A stretch of 64,000 nucleotides of DNA from Thuidium tamariscinum. Taxonomy: Eukaryota; Streptophyta; Bryopsida; Hypnales; Thuidiaceae. The stretch lies in contig OX344751.2 of the NCBI GenBank assembly GCA_947034885.2, positions 4,030,001 through 4,094,000 of the forward strand, read 5' to 3'. The notes below the pieces were generated by a model, which worked only from the letters and a program-made list of their open reading frames with translations, was not told where the DNA came from and made no database searches. The position numbers and the translations under genes were made by a program. This document shows positions 58,541 through 64,000 of the stretch, in pieces; the first letter of the stretch is position 1, and each line of letters opens with the position of its first letter.

Positions 58541-61500
58541 CACCAATGCAAAGTGCCTCTCTATAAAACTAATCGTGAAACAAAACATAGTCAATGAAAA
58601 TTCGCATGACGTTGGCATTCCGGCCTGTAAACCCTTCCGGAACCATCGAAAGCAAGATGCACTTCAGTCCTATCTAGTCTGTACATATGTAGACATCTAT
58701 AACGACATATGCATAGCATTGATCGTTTCTTTAAGAGAACACTTGAACATTTGTAATTAATGTAAACTAAATTTAGCTATACAGAGGGATAACAGGCAAT
58801 GTAATTAAAAGCTACTTGGTCTTGTCCACCAAAAATGCAAGGGAAATTAACTATCAGCTCAACATTAGAACCACCAAGGAATCCTGACTGCCATCGAACT
58901 TAGTACTCTATTCGGGAAAACATTCATGGAATCAAATAATTCAAGAAGGCACGCCATAGTTGTTAATGTCCCGGACACTCTTCTATTCACAAGCTAGTGT
59001 CAAGAATTTACTTGCAACCAAATTTATTAGGAAGAAACAAGATCCCTAGCTTCAAGTGAAGATGAGAGTATTAATTCAATGCATGATTCTACTCTAAGCT
59101 GCAAACCAACAATTGGATGAAATGGAGCATCGCTTGCAAACATGAAGTCGCAATTTCAATTTCAACTGTGAAAGAATGTGAAAATGTTTCTGCAAAAACC
59201 GATTCCCATTCAAAATTTTGTGGCACCAGAATCGTTTGAGCATTTTGGCTAGTTCGGGACAGGGGCAGGGGCGGGCAATGAATTGAAGTTCAAACTCAAG
59301 TTGAGGTTCATACCAACTCTTTCTAAGCACAATCTAGAAGCATCCAAATCGTGGCTTCTTCAATCATGTAGAATAGATCATCAACAGATTTTGAAAGCTA
59401 AACGCATGTAAGTGAGTAAAACCTCTTTGTTGTAAACTTATAACAGGGTTTCAAGCCTAAATTGATTTGATAATTATCATTTTGTGCTTCCCTTTGACTT
59501 CCTAAACTATACGTGTGTATTTAGAAAGATACATTCACTTGCAAGCTCCAAAATGAATGAAAATTTACCTTGAAGCATAGTAATTATGTGTCTTGTTGCT
59601 TGCCCAAGGTTTGTGTAATCATAGCATGCAAAAATGATTTGTGAATGCTTTGACTTTGTTGCATGAAGTCTAAACAAGATTAACTTGAAATTTTTATTTG
59701 AGTTATCTAATATAACAACAATCAAAATCTTTATTTTTCAAAAAAATTCAAAAAGTCATTTTATAATTAAGTTTTAATTAATTTAGCTAATAAATTTGTC
59801 ACACTTTGTAGTTTAGGAGTTTTTAGTACTGGGGAGTATCCAAAATTAATGATCTAAAGGTGGAATTTTTGTGGTCTACTTCTATACTAGGTAGGCATGT
59901 TTATATTGAAGGAAATTTTAAAAATCACTATTTTCTTTCTTCTACATGTGTGCTTACAAGCTTCTCTTGCGCGTGCTATTTTGAACATTCATGATGGTTT
60001 TGAAATGATTCTTTTTGTCAAATCTCTTCATCATAAAGTTCTCCCAAATGGACTATTTTTATTTTTGTTTTTAATTCTTTTCCCTATTTTTTACAAATGA
60101 AAATGTTAAAGTACCTATTTTCATGAAATATTGTACTTTTCTAGTTCCCCTACTTAAAGATTTTTTCTACACTTTTCCTTCTTAGGGTACCTTCTTCTTA
60201 AAGGTATATACATTGAACAAACTCTTTTAATTTTCTTAAAATTATTGTTTCAATTATATAATGCTCCTAAAAAATTATGAGTATTGTAGAAAATGCTACA
60301 AAAACCAATTAGTCTTTCATGCTTTCACCCCTCTAGACAAGATCCACATACAAGTCTTGAAAGTCATATATTCTAACATTCTTGAAGGCTTTCAATTGAA
60401 TGTCTTAAATGGCACTCATTTAGTGATATGGTTTATAGAATATTTAAATATACTTTTGATGTCACTTAGGAATTGATAGAGCTTAAGTTCTTGAGTTCTT
60501 ATGTTGTACCAAAGAAAGTTTTAACTTACGATTAAAATGGCCTATTCAAGAATCTTTTGAGATCAACTATCATATTCAAAGATGACACAAATTTCTTATT
60601 TCATTGAAGTTTGAGGGGGCACTCAAGTTTGGTGGAACTTAGCTTCTCAAAAAAGACTATTCAAGTCCTAGTGTTGGTAGCATTCAAAAGGGATAGTAAT
60701 GCACCTTAGTCTTGTAATTTCAACCTTATACTATATATAAAATTCAAAGGGAAGAAAATTCCATCTAGAAGCAAATAAGAGAACACCAAGAATGCAAGCA
60801 TGTAATGTAATTTTTAACTCCTAAAGGACCAACTTGCTAAATTTGGTAACACAAAATTTTGGACAGGTATTTGTAAATGGAGATTTTCGTATTTCAAGCC
60901 TACATTTTAATAGAATGTGGGACAAAGAATATCTTTGATATCTACTAAAAGTCAAGACATTTGAAAATATGAGTAAAAAATTATGGTCTAATATGTTATT
61001 TTTTTTCGTAAATGGATAGTTCATGCAAATTGGAAAAAATCACTTTTTTCCCAACAAAAATTTGAAATTGTTTTTTTTCATTTATGTATGAGTGGAAAGC
61101 TTTGATTCATTTTATTTTGATCAATGAGTTAAATGTTATGAGGAGTTTTTGTTTGCAGGTACTTATCAATTTTCTACTCTAGAATAAACTTTGAGGTCTT
61201 TGATTCCAGTCAATTTTGTATATTTTAAAAATAAAATAAAATCATAGAATGTAAACCTTTTATTACAACATTTCAACCACTAGGATTGGCATTTTGTAAT
61301 TTTATAAATAAATTCTTAACAATTTTGTATTTTGAATAATTTATTTCTTCTTTCTACTTACTATTTTTTTCCTATATGTTGTACAATTCCAAATAATTTG
61401 AAATTTTTTAGGCAAATACTCTACTTGGCCTCAACAATGAATCCAAAGAAGAACAACCATTTTGAACCATTTTTCATATGATTTTTGCTTTCTAAAGAGC

Positions 61501-61699
61501 AACTGCCCTATTTTCCGCAAGGTGAAAAAAATTATTATTGAACATTCAAATGCTAATATCTCGCAATCTACATGGTAAAAAACTTTGAAATTTTGTCCAG
61601 ATGTTCTTAGATAAGTTTGCTACAAGATTTTGTGGTTATAAATTTCAAAAAATGATTTTAAAAAATTGATTTTAAACTAGGAATGGCAATTTTTGACCA
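58541..61699. other. Intergenic, decayed repeats
   Basis: 58541-59350 has balanced composition and may be further duplicated 5' flank or another relict, but no counterpart or gene was recognised. From 59400 it is AT-rich. 59795-60100 resembles 63695-64000 directly. 61200-61690 resembles the 5700-6400 and 34880-35290 repeats. Confidence 0.4.
59795..60100 (+). repeat. Direct repeat with 63695-64000
   Basis: Both copies share, in order, GTCACA...TTTAGG-GTTTTTA, AATTTAATGA/AATTAATGAT, TTGAACATT-ATGATGGT and TTTTCCCTATTTTTTACAAAT. They are diverged by roughly a quarter. Non-coding. Confidence 0.6.
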
Positions 61700-62049
61700 T
61701 TTTTGGAGCAGCAGTGCTATTCTGTGAGCTTGTGAGTATGAGCTTGTGAGCGTAGAGCAGGGATTCTATGAGCACAGAGCTTAAAAATTTGAAGAAGCAT
61801 TATAAAACTTAATTTTATTCATTAAAATTGATTCCATCTTAAAATTTGGATCAAAATTTTTTATTTCTAATAAATTTTAGTACCTATTTTTGTAGACCTA
61901 TTACCATGGACCTATTACCGTGGCTATGTTGAAATTGAATGGAGATTCTAATTTTCAATCTTACTTAAAAGTATACATTACAAAAATGAAGAATTCAATT
62001 GATATGAAAGATGAATAAAGATGGAATTAAGTTAATATAGAGTATTGGT

Positions 62050-62440
62050 CGATCATTATCCTATAGTAATGTAGATCTTTTTGAGGCTTAGGAAAAGGTA
62101 CTAATGATTTTTATTGATGTATTATTATAACAGTTGTTTAGATTTTAGAAAGAAAATTTGTTGATAAAAATCTTTGCTACACTAAATTTTATTTTGGTTG
62201 ATCATGTCTTGTAGCATTATAAGTCTTCTCAAGGTCAATAGGAGGCCATCAATTATTCCCTCTTCATTTTTAAGTCAATCGACTTGTTTAAATTTTAGAA
62301 AAAAATTTGTTTGTATGATTTCATTATATATGGAAAGAACTTAGTTGCACTAAATTTCATTTTGTTCATGAGTATCTTATAGTAGCATAGGTCTTCTCAA
62401 AAGCCAATGTAGGCACCTACAATTTTGTCTTAATGTATCA
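62050..62440 (+). repeat. ~155-bp diverged tandem units
   Basis: Three related units start near 62050, 62200 and 62364. Each carries 'gatcat..tcttatagtag/cat..ta..tctt' followed by 'ctcaa..ccaatgtaggc/gtcaataggaggc'. The first two also share 'ctacactaaatttTattttg'. The array lies inside the 61709-63159 element. Confidence 0.45.
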
Positions 62441-62641
62441 ATAATGGAACTTGTTAAGATTTTTTTTCTTAAAATTTGATTGATAGGGATTACTTTTGTA
62501 AAGAATGAACTTCTTTACACAAGATTATTGATTAGTTGACTCATTATCCTCTTGTTCATCCAATGAAGGAATTCATTTCTTCTTTCTTGATCCAATGGTT
62601 GTTTATTTATCATCTTAAAACAATATTTGTCAAGCATTTTT

Positions 62642-62882
62642 AGATTTTTGTAAACACTCTCCTTGGTCTTGCTTCTTAGTATTCCTCGGCGCCGAGAGGA
62701 GTCCCACGGCTCCAATAAAATTATTATTGCAATTTTTTTTTGGCCGAGGGACTCCCCTCGGCGCCAAGGGGAGTCCACAATTGCGGGGGAAATTTTTTTT
62801 TTTTTTAATCGGAGCTGTGGGACTCCCCTTAGTGCCAAGGGGTACTAAGAAGCAAGACTAAAGAGAGTGTTCACAAAAATCT
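62642..62882. mobile_element. GC-rich foldback inside the TIR element
   Basis: The left arm starts AGATTTTTGTAAACACTCT at 62642 and is mirrored by AGAGTGTTCACAAAAATCT ending at 62882. The arms (~85 nt each) continue through CTTGCTTCTTAGTA and GGAGTCCCACGGCTCC. The centre contains a further palindrome on GGACTCCCCTCGGCGCC near 62746. GC content is far above the surroundings. Either a nested MITE or the core of the larger element. Confidence 0.75.
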
Positions 62883-63168
62883 AAATTTGTAAAATAACTT
62901 CATTTGATTTCAAAAAAATTATAATTAGTCACAAATTTTTTTTTTCATAAAATCTAGAAAAGTACAATAAATGGTAAAACAAAGTTATTCAAGGGACCAC
63001 GGTAATAGATCCACGATAATAGTTCCACGGTAATAGGCAGTAAAATTTACCAAAGTGAATCAAATTTGGCCAAAAGTTTTAGATGGAATCTTCAAAAAAT
63101 TGTGTAGGCTCGCAAGCTCACAAGCTTACGCTCATAGGCTCACAAAATAGCAACCCTGGTTTTTGGAG

Positions 63169-64000
63169 TAAGCATAGTCAAGGAACTTAAGAACTTTAAG
63201 CAAAAAAATGACACCTAGACATTGAATGTAACATAAACTAATGGATGAATATGTACAATAATCATTTACCTCACTAATAATCAAATTTTCAATTTGTCTC
63301 TCTGGGTCCAAATAAGGTAATAGGAGCCACCCATGCCAATTCTTTAGGTCCTTTTGGAGTTTTTTCTGAAAATTTTATAAAACGGTTTATTCAAAAACAT
63401 CATCATTTTCATCAAAATTAGTTCAAAAACTTATTCAAGGTTTTCAACAATGACCAATTCTATTCAAAGTATCATTAATTTCTATTGAAAAGTTCCTATA
63501 TGGGTGATTGCAAGAAACGTCGGTCCTATTCTTCGTCACAATTGGAGTGATGTCGTACTTTTCTGCTATAACTTTTGAATCTAAAGACCTAAAAATATGA
63601 AATAATTAGTGGACCTATCTAACTTGATGGTTTTCACATCCCTTATTTTTCAGAAATTAAAAAATTCATTTTATATTTAAAAATCATTTTTCTTAATTTG
63701 TCACAAACTGAGGTTTAGGGGTTTTTACTACATTTGGAGTCCCCAAATTTAATGACCTAAAGCTGAAAATTTCATGGTGCATTTGCATAGTAGGAAAGCA
63801 TATTCCTACCAAAGGAAATCTAAAAATACATTATTTTATGTTCTCATGCGTGCAAACAACACTCCCATTGCATGCAATTTTTGAACATTGATGATGGTAC
63901 TAAGATAATTTTTTTGGTAATAACTCATCACCATCAACTCTATCCAAATGTCCAATTTTTAGATTTAATAAAAATAACTTTTCCTATTTTTTACAAATTC
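63169..64000. other. AT-rich intergenic sequence to window end
   Basis: No gene recognised. The last ~305 bases are a direct repeat of 59795-60100. A tract near 63500 resembles, in inverted orientation, part of the CENP-C spacer near 47200. Confidence 0.4.

Larger units (their letters stand above)
61709..63159. mobile_element. 1.45-kb TIR element with 9-bp target duplication
   Basis: The left end CAGCAGTGCTATTCTGTGAG and the reverse complement of the right end, CCAGGGTTGCTATTTTGTGA, form long imperfect inverted repeats that continue through 'gagc...gtgagcgta'. More inner complementarity is at CCTATTACCGTGG (61910-61925 and about 62995-63035). TTTTTGGAG occurs exactly on both sides (61700-61708 and 63160-63168), a 9-bp target duplication. 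That length suits Mutator-like elements; the CAGGGTTGCTA end looks hAT-like, for which 8 bp is usual. No transposase is present, so it is non-autonomous. Confidence 0.75.

Noticed and set aside
1-64000. CRISPR arrays, tRNA, rRNA and organellar insertions.
   Set aside because: Looked for by eye on both strands; no regular spacer arrays, cloverleaf with matching box A/B motifs, or recognisable organelle genes were found.

Overview
The window is nuclear DNA from a land plant. Protein-coding genes are split by GT-AG introns, the protein families are plant-type (WAT1/EamA transporter, PLATZ zinc-binding protein, ARL8 GTPase, plant-style CENP-C), and they sit in very AT-rich, repeat-dense intergenic DNA. 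I see no rRNA, tRNA or CRISPR. Nothing points to a grass, and I cannot name the species. All splice models were worked out by eye from reading phase and GT/AG sites.

Layout. 1-2.2 kb: repeats, including a candidate CACTA-like element enclosing a foldback. 2.87-5.15 kb (+): a three-exon gene for an unrecognised coiled-coil protein of 273 aa. 5.1-9.8 kb: AT-rich repeats. 10.3-14.3 kb (+): a seven-exon WAT1-related (nodulin MtN21/EamA-like) transporter, 370 aa, with a tandem array in intron 1 and a Stowaway-like MITE in intron 6. 15.2-15.5 kb: a pogo-like MITE. 16.3-18.9 kb (-): a six-exon ARL8 small GTPase, 184 aa, with a GC-rich upstream region and a small TIR element. 19.9-35.4 kb: about 15 kb of degenerate repeats with one GC-rich orphan patch at 28.7-29.1 kb. 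35.5-36.2 kb (-): an intronless PLATZ-domain ORF. 36.2-39.6 kb: repeats.

The main locus is 40.2-58.5 kb. A 13-exon CENP-C gene (+, 821 aa in my model) ends with a textbook CENPC motif (exon 12) and the plant-type C-terminal segment (exon 13). After a 1.3 kb AT-rich spacer lies a reverse-oriented copy of the same gene, tail to tail, from its 5' flank (about 58.54 kb) to its 3' flank (about 47.70 kb). The copy is a pseudogene: exon 1 has a stop codon and several exons are scrambled or missing. Yet its 3' third, including the CENPC motif and the last exon, stays open and far more similar to the active gene than its 5' part. A decayed Ty1/copia retrotransposon (52.25-57.82 kb, +) has landed in the pseudogene's exon 3, and a 203-bp CACTA foldback MITE has landed in the copia integrase-RT region. 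This gives a relative chronology: CENP-C duplication, then copia, then MITE.

58.5-64 kb is repeat DNA holding a 1.45 kb TIR element flanked by a 9-bp target duplication (61.7-63.2 kb), which contains a GC-rich foldback and a short tandem array.

The genes are unrelated housekeeping or regulatory loci: kinetochore assembly (CENP-C), vesicle/lysosome-vacuole trafficking (ARL8), solute/auxin-type transport (WAT1) and DNA/zinc binding (PLATZ). They do not form a pathway.
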